Shown here piece by piece: positions 33,060-44,008 of a stretch of 64,000 nucleotides of DNA. Numbering within the stretch: the stretch's first letter is position 1; each line of letters starts with the position of its first letter. The notes under the pieces are model-generated. The model had not been told where the DNA came from. It did not search any database and was given only the letters and a program-made list of their open reading frames with translations. The stretch spans positions 144,068,001-144,132,000 of the forward strand of contig CM077670.1 of NCBI GenBank assembly GCA_039707655.1. Reading direction: 5' to 3'. Origin of the DNA: Elymus sibiricus (Eukaryota; Streptophyta; Magnoliopsida; Poales; Poaceae). Made by a program: the position numbers and the translations under genes.

Positions 33060-34969
33060 TTACGGAGACGGTATTCCTCTTCTCCGTTTGCGTACCGAGT
33101 GGCAATCTCCATCATTCGGCTCATGGTCAAAGATCCTGACCGACCAAACTTCAGGATGAGCTCCCGATATCGGACTCCTGCCTTGAAAGCGCAGACGGCT
33201 TGATGCTCTGTGACATTCTCCACCACGTGATGCAAGGTTGTCCACCACTGAATGTACTCCCTCAAGGTTTCATTCGGCCTCTGAACACAGTGATGTAGCT
33301 CAGTCAATCCAGCCAGGCGTTTGCACGTGCCCTCGAATGTTTTGATGAACACTCGGGCCAAATCTTCCCAGCAGTATATGCTGGCCGGAGTGAGCTGATT
33401 GAGACAGGCGCGGGTGGACCCTTCCAGCATCAGTGGCAAATGCTTCATAGCCACCTAGTCATTTCCTCCACCAATCTGCACAGCCACTCGGTAATCCTCT
33501 AACCAAGTTTCTGGCTTGGACTCACCGGTGAACTTGCTTACTCCAGCTGCCAATCTGAAATTAGGCAGGATCTCAGCGGCCCGGATGGCTCTGCTGAAAC
33601 ACTCGGGCCCGGAGATGAATGCTCCACTCCCACTCAGACGATCTCTTTCCAAGTTTTCTCTTAGAGCTCTACCTCTGTCGACCAAGTTCTGAGCGAGAAT
33701 GGATCTCGCGTTGAACTGCGGGTCACGGTAGTCGACTGGCTCTCTCTGGCGATAACCGTCACCATGACGGGGAGGGCTAGCCCTCCGATCATTGCCGTAT
33801 GGATGCCTGGCGTTGTACGGCCGGGGCGCGTATGAGCCATCCCGCGGAGGGGGTGACTGCATGCGGCGGCGATCATCCTGATGCTGTGGAGGCATATTCC
33901 GACTGCGACCCTGCCCCGAGTACTGGTCTCGATGGCAGTCTTGGTCGTTTTGCCGTGGAGGCGAGTGTCTGTTTCTCCTTGGGGACACTGGACTATGGGC
34001 CGACTGAACGGTGTCAGCCCTAATGGATCTGCTGTGTATCCGGTTGCGCGACTGGGAAACTGCCGAATTCTACTCTTCAGCCACCTTGAGCAGGGCCCGG
34101 ATCTGCCGAAGACCCTCTCCCGCTTTGGATCGAGACGGCTCGATGGAATCTGCTATCCGAGTGGCCGCCACCAAATTTTGAACGGGAGTGCGGAATACCT
34201 GAAAACTCTGCTGCTGGTCATTTGAGAACAACTGCCGCTGCCACCGACTGGAACTGGGCGGATGCTGCCTGCGGGCGCGGTCATCGAGTGATTTCTGGAG
34301 CGCTTCCAGACGACTGCGCTCGGCCAAGTTGGCCTGGTGCACGGCCTCCAAAGCCTGAGCCTCGGGGGTCGTCCCAATGATGGGCGTCTGAAAGGCCTGC
34401 TCGGTCCTGCGCTGTTGTTCCTCCCTCTGCTACCGAGTGAGAGGTCGGGGGATGTACTCGTCGTCATGACGGCCTCCGCCGCCGCCAAGATCGGCGTGCG
34501 ACTGGTCACCGTTCTCTGTGCCACGACGGCCGTACCCAGGCGGACTGGGCGGGGAATCGGCCATCAGCACCTCTGCAGCGGGATCGCTGCTCTCACACTC
34601 GGATAAGCTTTCCAAGTGCTCATGCACGGAGGCGAACAGATCGAAGACAGGTTCATCGGCCTCGATTGCCGCGATCTGCGGAGCTGCAGCCTGAAGGGCC
34701 ACCGCGTGCCTGATCCACCGCTGAAGCCGCGAGCGCCCGGAGCGCTTGCGACGACGGTTGGTGGAGAGCGAAGAGGTCGACTGATAAGGAGTCGACGGTT
34801 GCCGAAGAAGGACGCCGAAGGTACTCGCGCGAAAGTGCGCCGCACCGCGGACGGGCAACGCCTCGACATCCAGTGGGGCTTCCTGGAGCCACGCTGAATC
34901 ATCGGCGATGAAGCTGAGGACGCCGAAACGGATCTCGCCGCCCAGAGTCAGTCCGCCGCCGGAAATCAT
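33060..34969 (-). pseudogene. gag of element D, start and duplicated block, copy 2
   Basis: gag starts at 34969 (MISGGGLTLGGEIRFG), 68 bp inside the 5' LTR. From 34940 down to 33060 lies the second copy of the 1,881-bp block. It runs through IADDSAWLQEAPLDVEALPV, acidic and Gln-rich segments, the Arg-rich disordered part and the capsid-like part to RLRNG. It then re-enters the block start (EIRFGVLSF) in the same frame, because 1,881 is divisible by three. TAG stops at about 34428, 34067 and 33452 are shared with copy 1, so they predate the duplication. Confidence 0.93.
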
Positions 34970-35016
34970 GGTGATGGTGGAAAAAATGCAACTACGTCGG
35001 AAGTCGCTAGACGCCT

Positions 35017-35034
35017 GCCCCACGGTGGGCGCCA
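35017..35034 (-). other. Primer-binding site of element D
   Basis: The minus strand reads TGGCGCCCACCGTGGGGC two bases inside the 5' LTR. Position and TGG start fit a tRNA primer site; the tRNA is not assigned. Confidence 0.75.
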
Positions 35035-35036
35035 AC

Positions 35037-35610
35037 TGTCGTGGGTGCAAGTCTAACAGTAGTGTGTAGGGGTACGGATGAGAGGGCAGATCCTAGCTAC
35101 GGCGCAAGTGTTACACTCGTATTTACAAGTTCAGGCCCCTCTGCGGTGGAGGTAACAGCCCTACGTCTCGGTGCTCTGGAGCTTGATTGCTTATGTGTAT
35201 GAGTTACAAATGGATTGAGAACCATTGGAATGGAGCTGGGGGGTGGCTTATATAGCGTTTGCCAGCCCTCCCATGAATGCCGCCATTACCAGGGGTTAAG
35301 AAGGGGTTTAAGGGCACCAGGTAACGGGCGCATTGATTACAGTTAATACGAGCGAGCGCACATCCTGACCATTACACTCCTGGAGCCTCCTGGTCTTCTC
35401 TAGTCGAGTGACTGTCAGGTACTCCGAGTGAAATAGCTGGTCGAGTGGACTCCTGTTTCCCAAGTGATTCATTGAACTCCGAGTGGATGTCAGTCTGCAG
35501 AACTCTCGGTCGCTGATCTGGCCCTGGGGCCCAGTATAAGGCGTGAGGAGTCCTAGGGTAGGGTTCGTAGGTCAGGCCTGTTACCCTATCCCTAGTACAT
35601 GCCCTCATCA
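35037..35610 (-). repeat. 5' LTR of element D
   Basis: This 574-bp LTR starts TGTCGTGGGTGCAAG and ends CCCTCATCA. It is followed by the TSD ATAAC at 35611. The minus-strand TATA (CTATATAAG) is at 35248-35256. Confidence 0.95.
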
Positions 35611-35615
35611 ATAAC

Positions 35616-36309
35616 TAGTTCAATTCTTTGTGGGATAAGTTCATTTTTATCATTAGGAACAACAGTAATGCCTCCTTTCTTAGGAACACAATGAACAGGA
35701 CTTACCCATCTACTATCAGCTATAGGATAAATTATACCTGCCTCCAGAAGCTTTAATATTTCAGTGCTTACCACATCCTTCATTTTAGGATTCACGCATC
35801 GTTGATGATCAACAACTGGTTTAGCATCTGGCTCCATATTAATCTTGTGTTGACATAGAGTGGGACTAATGCCCTTAAGATCATCAAGACTATATCCAAT
35901 AGGAGCACGGTGCTTCCTCAAAGTTTGAAGTAATCTCTTTTCTTCATTCTCTGAAAGGTTAGCACTGATAATAACAGGATGTATCTTCTTTTCATCAAGA
36001 TAAGCACATTTAAGTGTATCCGGTAATTTCTTTAATTCAAACACATGGTCACTCTTAGGTGGGAGAGGATCTCCAAGAGTTTCAATAGGTAAATTATGTT
36101 TAAGAATAGGTGCTTGTCTAAAGAATATGTCATCTATTTCATTTCTTTCATTCATCTGCATATCATTTTCATGGTCTAGCAAATATTATTCTAAAGGATC
36201 AGTAGGAGGCATAGCTATAGAAGCAAGGCCAATAATTTCGTATTTATTAGGTAATTCTTTATCATGAGGTTGTCTACAAAACTTAGAGAAATTAAACTCA
36301 TGAGATACA
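35616..36309 (-). pseudogene. Protease-RT linker and RT N-terminal part of element C
   Basis: The minus frame reads HVFELKKLPDTLKCAYLDEK (about 35990-36050), LRKHRAPIGYSLDDLKGISP and CQHKINMEP. It then enters RT with GIIYPIADSRWVSPVHCVPK (about 35680-35740) and continues to the D insertion at 35611. A TAA at about 36183 breaks the linker. The remaining RT is at 17397-18260. On the other side, solo LTR F separates this from the protease at 37889. Confidence 0.88.
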
Positions 36310-37883
36310 TGCTACTTGTGAGCTGCGTTGGTAATTACCTAAAGAGGAAGGGAGATGCAGTATAATAGAGATAAGTATTTCCCTTAGTTATGAAACCAAG
36401 GTTATCAATCCAGTAGGAGAATCACGCAACATCTCGTTAGCAGCACCTGCACACAAAACAACAAATCCTTGCACCCAACGCAAACAAGGGGTTGTCAATC
36501 CCTCGGCGGTAATTGCAAGATTAAATTGTATGTGATAGATTGATAGATTGAAACAAAAATACAAAATAAAATAAATAAACAAAAAGTGCAGCAAGGTATT
36601 TTTAGGGTTTTTAATATATGATTTAGATAGACCCGAGGGCCATAGTTTTCACTTGAGGCTTCTCTCAAGAAAGTAGCATACGGTGGGTAGACAAATTACT
36701 GTTGGGCAATTGATAGAAAAGCAAATAATCACGACGATATCCAAGGCAATGATCATGTATATAAGCATCATGTCCGAGACAAGTAGACCGACTCCTGCCT
36801 GCATCTACTACTATTACTCCACACATCGACCGCTATCCAGCATGCATCTAGTGTATTAAGTCCATAAAGAATGGAGTAACGCCTTAAGCAAGATGACATG
36901 ATGTAGACAAAGTAAACTCACGCATGAATAAACCCCATCTTTTTACCCTTAATAGCAATGATACATACGTGTCATGTCCCTTTCTGTCACTGGGATTGAG
37001 CACCGCAAGATCGAACCCATTACAAAGTACCTCTTCCCATGGCAAGATAAATCAATCTAGTTGGCCAAACCAAATCAATAGATCGGAGAAGAAATATGAA
37101 GCTATAATAATCATGCATAAAAGAGATCAGAGAAGACTCAAATAATATTCATGGATAATCTGATCATAAACTCACAATTCATCGGATCCCAACAAAAACA
37201 CCGCAAAAAGTGATTACATCGGATAGAACTCCAAGAACATCGAGGAGAACATTGTATTGAAGATCAAAAAGAGAGAAGAAGCCATCTAGATACTCACTAT
37301 AGACCCAAAGGTCTGTGATTAAGTACTCACGCATCATCGGAAGGGCAGCAAGGTTGATGTAGAGCCCCTCCGTGATCGATTCCCCCTCCGGCGGAGTACC
37401 GAAAAAGGCCTCCAGATGGTATCTCTCGAGAACAGAAACTTGTGGCGGTGGAAAAAGTATTTCGTGGACTCCTCCGTTGGTTTCCCAATTTTTGGGAATT
37501 TATAGTGGTGGAATTAGGTCAAAAGGGGCAGAGGTGGGCCCACGAGGCACCAGGGCGCGCCTGCCCCCCCCCCCCCCCCCAGGCGCACCCTGGTGGCTCG
37601 TGGCCACCTCCTAGGTCTTCTGGCCTTCTCCCGAAGCTTCTAGTGTTTGTTATGTCTTGAAAAAAATCTCCAAAAAGTTTCGTGGCATTTGGACTTTGTT
37701 TGGTATTGATATTCTGTAAAACCAAAAACAGGCAGAAAACAGCAACTGGCACTGGGCACTAAGTTAATAGGTTAGTCCCAAAAAATGATATATAATTGCT
37801 TGTAAATGTATATAAAACATCCAAGATTGATAATATAACAGCATGGAGCAATCAAAAATTATAGATACGTTGGAGACGTATTA
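36310..37883 (-). mobile_element. F: solo LTR of the I/J family
   Basis: This 1,574-bp LTR runs from TGCTACTTGTGAGCTGCG to TTGGAGACGTATTA, with TSD ATACA at 36305-36309 and 37884-37888. The usual CA end has become TA. It matches the LTRs of elements I and J in inverted or direct sense, including the minus-strand start TGATACGTCTCCAACG (here mutated at base 3). A C run of about 20 lies at 37561-37580. There is no internal domain. A minus TATA (CTATAAATTCCC) lies at about 37497-37508. Confidence 0.92.
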
Positions 37884-37888
37884 ATACA

Positions 37889-38770
37889 TCACCAAAATTA
37901 ACACTGACCGTTTCTTTATTACAATCAATCTTAGCATTAACCGTATTCAAGAAAGGTCTACCAAATATAATGGGACAAAAATCATATTGTGGTGATCCAA
38001 GAACTAGCAAATCAGTAGGGTATTTGATCTTACCACACAAGACTTCAACATCTCTAACAATCCCAAGTGGTGTAATAGTATCTCTGTTTGCAAGCTTAAT
38101 AGTAACATAAATATCTTCGATCTCAATAGGTGCAATATCATTCATGACTTCTTGATAAAGAGAAAATGGAATAGCACTTACACTAGCACCAATATCACAT
38201 AAACCATGAGAGCAATGATCTCCAATTTTAATAGAAACAACAGGCATGCCAATTACAGGTCTATTTTTATCTTCGGTTTCTGGCTTAGCAATTCTAGTTG
38301 CTTCATCACAGAAATATATGACATGTCCATCAATATTATCAACCAAAAGATCTTTAATCATTGCAACATTAGGTTCCACTCTAATTTGTTCAGAGGGTTT
38401 AATTGGTTTAATATTACTCTTATTAACCACAGTTGAAGCTTTAGCATATTCCTTAATCCTAACAAGGAAAGGAGGTTTCTCAATATAAGCAGTAGGCACA
38501 ACTGGATCAACATTATAAATGATTGTTTCCTCTTTAGCTATAATAGGTTCTTCCTTTACTTCAATAGGTGGATGAAAATTAAACCATTTCTCCTTAGGGA
38601 GATCAACATGAGCAGCAAATGATTCACAAAAAGTAGCTACTATCTCAAAGTCGAGTCCATATTTAGTACTAAAATTATGAAAAGCATCAATTGCCATAAA
38701 AGATTTAACACAATCAAACTCAAGTTTTATACCTGAATATTTACCTTTGTCGATTTCCCAATCTTCAAAG
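37889..38770 (-). pseudogene. Aspartic protease and gag end of element C
   Basis: The retropepsin-like active site reads LCDIGASVSAIPFSLY (about 38155-38203), matching the Athila-type D-I-G-A-S motif. The second conserved part is CPIIFGRPFLNTVNAKIDC (about 37925-37985). Upstream is a variable Glu/Pro/Lys-rich linker (KEEPIIAKEETII about 38515-38555). The frame is open through the whole protease; it is broken only by solo LTR F after NFGDVL. Confidence 0.9.
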
Positions 38771-39399
38771 TTGCGTTTAATTCTTTCCAGAGATCCCATT
38801 TGAATTCAATAGTCCTCTTCATAAAGGAACTAGTAGATGAAGTATCGAGCATGGATTGATCATTATGAGAAAGCCGAGCATAAAAGTTTTGTATAATTAT
38901 TTCTCTTGAGAGCTCATGATTGGGGCATGTGTGCATCATATATTTAAGCCTCCCCCAATCTTGAGCGATACTTTCTCCTTCACGAGGCCAAAAATTATAT
39001 ATAATTCCTATCACGATGAACCAAATGCGTAGGATAAAATTTCTGGTGAAATTCCAGCTTCAACCGGTTCCAATCACATGTTCCAGTATCATCCAATAGC
39101 CTATACCATGTCAATGCCTTTCCCCCCAAAGATAAAGGGAATACCTTCTTCTTAACTCCATCCTCGGAGAAACCTACAAGCTTAAACAATCAACAAATTT
39201 CATCCACATAGATCAGGTGCATATCAGGATGTATTGTTCCATCTCCTGCATAAGGATTAGCTAGCAGTTTCTCTAACATACCCGAAGGCATTTCATAATA
39301 AATATTTTCAGTAGGTTCAGTAGGTTGAGGGGCAACTCTTATTGCTTCTGGTCGAGGTGAAGATACCCCGAACAAACCCCTCAAAGAATTATTTTCCAT
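38771..39399 (-). pseudogene. gag of element C
   Basis: It starts MENNSLRGLFGVSSPRPEAI at 39399. The capsid-like part includes LFKLVGFSEDGVKKKVFPLS (about 39130-39190), LGGKALTWYRLL and REGESIAQDWGRLKYMMHTC (about 38930-38990). A TGA at about 39190 and a one-base frameshift near 38995-39010 disrupt it. At the C-terminal side it runs into the protease-containing frame starting near 38799. Confidence 0.88.
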
Positions 39400-39476
39400 A
39401 GTGACAAGTGACAGTAAATTTCAGCACGCAATAAAAATTTATCCTTACCAAATTCCTCTTACCAAAGGCGCTTCAC

Positions 39477-39494
39477 TCCCCGGCAATGGTGCCA
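39477..39494 (-). other. Primer-binding site of element C (tRNA-Asp type)
   Basis: The minus strand reads TGGCACCATTGCCGGGGA. The plant tRNA-Asp 3' complement is TGGCGCCGTTGCCGGGGA; this site has two mismatches, both G-to-A at CpG positions. It lies 11 bases inside the 5' LTR. Confidence 0.88.
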
Positions 39495-39505
39495 GAAAAG
39501 AGTCT

Positions 39506-42280
39506 TGATGACTCACAAGTATAAGGGATCAATCATAGTCCTTTCGACAAGTAAGAGTGTCGAACCCAACAAGGAGCAGAAGGAAATGATAAGCGGTTTT
39601 CACCAAGGTATTCTCTGTAAGTACTAAAAGTAGCAGTAACAGATAGTTTAGTAGCAAGATAATTCATAACAAGCAACAAGTAACAATAGTAACAAAAGTG
39701 CAGCAAGGTGGCCCAATCCTTTTTATAGCAAAGGACAAGCCGGAACGGTCTCTTATATAAAGCAAAGCGTTCTCGAGGACACATGGGAATTATCATCTAG
39801 TCACTTTCATCATGTTTATTTGATTCGCGTTCGCTACTTTGATAATTTGATATGTGGGTGGACCGGTGCTAGGGTGATGTCCTTACTTGAACAAGCATCC
39901 CACTTATGATTACCCCCTCTCACAAGCATCCACAACTATGAAAGAAGAATTAAGATAAATCTAACCATAGCATGAAACATATGGATCCAATCAGCCCCTT
40001 ACGGAATATAGCATAAACTAGGGTTTAAGCTTCTGTCACTCTAGCAACCCGTCATCTACTTATTACTCCACAATGCCTTCCCTTAGGCCCAATTATGGTG
40101 AAGTGTCGTGTAGTCGAAATTCACATGACACCACTAAAGGAACCAACAACATACGTATCATCAAAATATAGAATGAATACCAAATTCACATGATTACTTA
40201 TAACAAGACTTCTCCCATGTCCTCAAGAAAAAACGTAACTACTCACAAATCATATTCATGTTCAAGATCAGAGGAGTATTGAACATCATTAAGGATCTGA
40301 ACATATAATCTTCCACCAAATAAACAAACTAGCATCAACTACAAGATGTAATCAACACTACTAGCAACCCACAGGTACCAATCTGAGGTTTTGAGACAAA
40401 GATTGAATACAAGAGGTAAACTAGGGTTTGAGATGAGATGGTGCTGGTGAAGATGTTGATGAAGATTGGTCCTCCCACGATGAGAGGAACATTGGTGATG
40501 TCGATGGCTTCGATTTCCCCCTCCCGGAGTGAAGTTTTCCCAGCGGAATCGCTCCGCCGGAGGGCAAAAGTGCTCCTGCCCAAGTTCTGCCTCGAGACGG
40601 CGGCGCTTCATCCCAAAAGTCCTCCTCATATTTTTCTAGGGTAAATGGCTTCATATAGCAGAAGGAGGGGGCCAGAGGCCAGCTATGGGCCCCACAAGGC
40701 ATGAGGGCGCGCCCTATTGCCTTCTGAGCAGTAGGTGGCCCCCTGATGTCTACTACGCAACCTTTATTATTGTAGACGTTGTTGGGCCTCCAAGTGCAGA
40801 GTTTTGTAGGACAGTAGCAAATTTCCCTCAAGTGGATGACCTAAGGTTTATCAATCCGTGGGAGGCGTAGGATGAAGATGGTCTCTCTCAAACAACCCTG
40901 CAATCAAATACAAGAAATCTCTTGTGTCCCCAGCACACCCAATACAATGGTAAATTGTACAGGTGCACTAGTTCGGCAAAGAGATGGTGATACAAGTGTA
41001 GTATGGATAGTAGATATAGGTTTTTATAATCTAAAAAATAAAATAAAACAGTAAGGTAGCAAGTGATAAAACGGAGCACAAACGGTATTGCAATGCTTGA
41101 AACAAGGCCTAGGGTTCATACTTTCACTAGTGCAATCTCTCAACAGTGCTAACATAACTGAATCATATAACAATCCCTCAACGTGCGATAAAGAATCACT
41201 CCAAAGTTCCTATTAGCGGAGAACATACGATGAAATTGTTGTAGGGTACGAAACCACCTCAAAGTTATCCTTTCCGATCAATCTATTGAGCCATCCCTAT
41301 AAGTGTCACAAACAGCCCTAGAGTTCGTACTAAAATAACACCATATGTTACGCATCAACCAACTCTAATGTCACCTAGATACTCCAATGTCACCACAAGT
41401 ATCCGTCAGTTGATTATTCGATATGCATCAAACAACTTCAGATTCATAATATTCAATCCACACATAGCTACTAGTACATACCCTAAGCCCCGAGGGTGAA
41501 CTACTCCCTCCTCGTCATGGAGACCGCCGGGATGATGAAGATGGCCTCCGGTGATGATTCCCCCCTTCGGCAGTGTGCCGGAATGGAGCTCCAGATGGGT
41601 TTTCGGTACAGAGGCTTGCGGCGGCAGTGGTGAAGTTCTAGGTTTATTTCTAGGGGTTTCACTATTTATAGGATTTTTCAGCGTTGGAATCACTCGAAAA
41701 GGAGCTACGAGGGGCCCACAAGGCAACAGCACACGGCCCCCCCAGGCCGCGCCGTGATACCTTGTGACCTCCTCGTGAGGCTTTTGGTCCTTCCACGAAG
41801 CTTCAGGGGTCTCTTTTGGTCAAAAAAATCGTCAAAAAGTTTCATCCAATTCCGAGAACTTTTATTTCTGCACAAAAAACAACACCACGGTAGTTCTGCT
41901 GAAAACAGCGTCAGTCTGGGTTAGTTCTAATCAAATCATACTAGTACCATATAAAATTGTTATAAACATGGCATGAATACTTCATAAATTATAGATACGT
42001 TGGAGACGTATCACCCCCCTCTGGTATTTCTTTGCTCCAGTATTTTTCATATATTCAATAAAAAATCCTCGTGAAGTTTCAGGTCATTTGGAGCTCCATA
42101 CAATAGGTATCTCTGTTGTAGCTTTTTAGGTCCAGAATTCCAACTGCCGGTAATCTCCCTCTCCATGTAAATCTTGCAAATTAAGAGATAAAATGCATTA
42201 GGATTGCATCATAAAGTGAAATAATGACCAAAAACATTATAAATATCAATAGGAAAACATGATGCAAAATAGACGTGTCA
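39506..42280 (-). repeat. 5' LTR of element C, interrupted by solo LTR G
   Basis: It starts TGATGACTCACAAGTATAAG and ends GACGTGTCA. Without G and one TSD it is 1,500 bp and matches 11893-13406. The TATA of the other LTR is altered here: the minus strand reads CCCTAGAAAAAT at about 40628-40640 instead of CCCTATAAAAAAT. Confidence 0.92.
40744..42013 (-). mobile_element. G: solo LTR nested in C's 5' LTR
   Basis: This 1,270-bp LTR runs from TGATGTCTACTACGCAACC to TTGGAGACGTATCA, with TSD CCCCC (40739-40743 and 42014-42018, plus one extra C). Comparison with the uninterrupted LTR at 13140-13155 (GGTGGCCCCCTCTGG) shows the empty site directly. A minus TATA (CCTATAAATAG) lies at about 41664-41675. 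The first 30 minus-strand bases resemble the I/J/F family, but the rest differs. Confidence 0.92.
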
Positions 42281-42759
42281 ATAAATCAACTATTATACCC
42301 ATTGGAATTTTTGAGGATGTCCCCGTTGTAGTTGCTAACATTACTATCCTAACAGACTTGGTTATTCTTGATATGCCCGAGGACGACAACATGTTGATTG
42401 TCCTTGGTAGAACCTTTTTGAATACTGCAGGGGCTTTTATTGATTGCAACAAAAGCAAGGTCACTTTTTATGTCAATGGTAATGAGCATACGGTATATTT
42501 CCCGAAGAAACAGCACCAAGTGAATAGTACCAACTCTATTGAGAGAATTATGACAATCACTATTGGAGGTTTCAAATTTACTCTTCCTACTGTCAAAAAG
42601 AAATATCAAACTCTTATTGTTGGGGAGATGCATATCCCCGTCGAGGTAACTGATATCTCCTTTTTATTGATCCAGTATTGGAACAAGAAAGGGTATCCCG
42701 CACCTATTTCCCCAGAGGAGACCCTGGGTATCAAACCCACGAGAGGAAGATTCCCTTGA
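42281..42759 (+). pseudogene. Aspartic protease of element A, C-terminal part
   Basis: After the TSD ATAAA the plus-strand frame continues A's protease: PIGIFEDVPVVVANITILTD (about 42298-42357), then LIVLGRTFLNTAGAFIDCNK (about 42394-42453). It goes on through a Lys-rich tail to a TGA at 42757-42759. The domain is complete once B and C are removed in silico. Unlike the gag it has no internal stop in this segment. Confidence 0.88.
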
Positions 42760-43027
42760 AGCAATGGTCTCTAGCAAGCTTTTGCTAAAGTGTCAAATCC
42801 AGCTTTAGACTGGATCAGCAAGCAAATTGTGATTCAAACACTTATAATAAAAAGAAGGTACGGGGATGAGGTCTTAATGCTTACAACCATGTATTCATGT
42901 TGGGATAAAAAATGATATGAGTTTGTGCTCGGGAAGTCACCCATCAAGAGGTGCTTGCTTTGTATTGGAGTGGGGGATGTGTCCAAATAACATCTTGACC
43001 GGCACGAGTCCTGCATCAAGAATCAGT
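42760..43027 (+). other. Downstream part of element A, no ORF
   Basis: This 268-bp stretch follows the protease stop. It still resembles decayed coding sequence for about 100 bases but has no usable frame. It ends where H begins. No RT or polypurine tract was found. Confidence 0.5.
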
Positions 43028-44008
43028 TGTCCTACCAAAGGCCCTATCCGTTTCGTGGGGTTGCCCCGATAATTAAGATAATAATATCAGACAAAAGGTT
43101 TGGGCATTTAATGACTACACCTCATGAATCCCCAAGGTTATGATCCATGTTACCCTACTAAACCTTACTGTCACCGGTGTTTGGTGTAACACTTCACGGT
43201 CCCCTTGCTCCTAGCCTCACCGGTGCTCAATCTCCATGATCATGGGTACCTGCAGGGATGAAGATCGCGGACAAGACAAGACACACTTCATGAAACAATT
43301 TTATTTCACACATACGAGACGTTATGTCAAAGACTTCCATTGATCCCTTCACCAAATACCTAGGGTTGCAAGGCTCATGCCTCACCCCATACCTTACCGA
43401 TCTACTCACACATGGAGATCAGATCGCGAGAAGAAAACATTGAAGAACACATCTTGGGATTGATTATTGCAATATGTATTACAATGGATGCCTTGTGCGA
43501 TGCACGATTACAAGTATGAACTAGATGAGAGAGCACTATGGTGGTGGAGATGGCTATGGAGATGAAAATGGTGGCGGCTAGGGTTTGTGGATGAAGATGA
43601 TGATGAAGAGGTTCTGGCTGTGCTCGACACTCTCCCAACGCTCCCCCATTCACATTTTGACTGGGTCCCCTTTATAAAAGTTGTTTAGGTGGACGACCTG
43701 CCTCGGTTTCCATGCCAAACGACCGCTCATGCGAGCACGTGCGGTCACATGGAACGTCGTCTTTGACTCTGGCGGCCTTCTGGCACCTCCTGGTGACTTA
43801 TCTCTTCTCCATTTTCCTTCCTTTCCTTTCTCCCACGTGATTTCTTCCCTTTTTAGCCCATTTCCTATGGAAAAATATCAAAGAGATGATTTGTGGAATC
43901 CCTTGCACTTATTAGCCATTAGTGACAATATCGGAGCGAATATCTCTCTTTTAATGAAATATCTCGGTTTAAACAAGGTTGAAATGAGTGTAAAAATATT
44001 ACTCATCA
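43028..44008 (-). repeat. 3' LTR of element H
   Basis: It runs TGTCCTACCAAAGG... to ...TATTACTCATCA. The minus-strand TATA (CTTTTATAAAGGGG) is at about 43667-43680, placing the transcript start about 300 bp from the minus-strand LTR start. Adjacent on the inside, the minus strand reads GTTTAAGCTTGGAGGAGT, a polypurine tract. The left boundary is inferred, as no second LTR copy is available. Confidence 0.75.

Larger units (their letters stand above)
18261..35610 (-). mobile_element. Element D: Tat-like gypsy retrotransposon with a gag duplication
   Basis: LTRs of 573 and 574 bp start TGTTGTGGG/TGTCGTGGG and end CTCRTCA; the TSD is ATAAC at 18256-18260 and 35611-35615. Total length is 17.35 kb, or about 15.5 kb without copia solo LTR E and about 13.6 kb without the extra 1,881-bp gag copy. 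gag-pol is on the minus strand and a 7-exon gene lies on the opposite strand at 19506-25592. About 32 of 573 LTR positions differ, mostly transitions (5.6%). Protease and integrase have lost catalytic Asp residues, so D is inactive. Confidence 0.95.
11893..42280 (-). mobile_element. Element C: Athila-like gypsy retrotransposon hosting D, F and G
   Basis: Termini are TGATGACC... and ...GACGTGTCA, with TSD ATAAA at 11888-11892 and 42281-42285. Without the three nested insertions it is about 10.2 kb. gag, protease, RT, RNase H and integrase run on the minus strand from 39399 down to 15741, in Ty3/gypsy order. A tRNA-Asp-like PBS and an extra ORF between integrase and the 3' LTR suggest the Athila lineage. 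Its two LTRs differ by about 6-7% in a sampled 280-bp part. Confidence 0.93.

Noticed and set aside
37561..37580. Telomere- or satellite-like C-rich block
   Set aside because: It is a simple C homopolymer inside solo LTR F.
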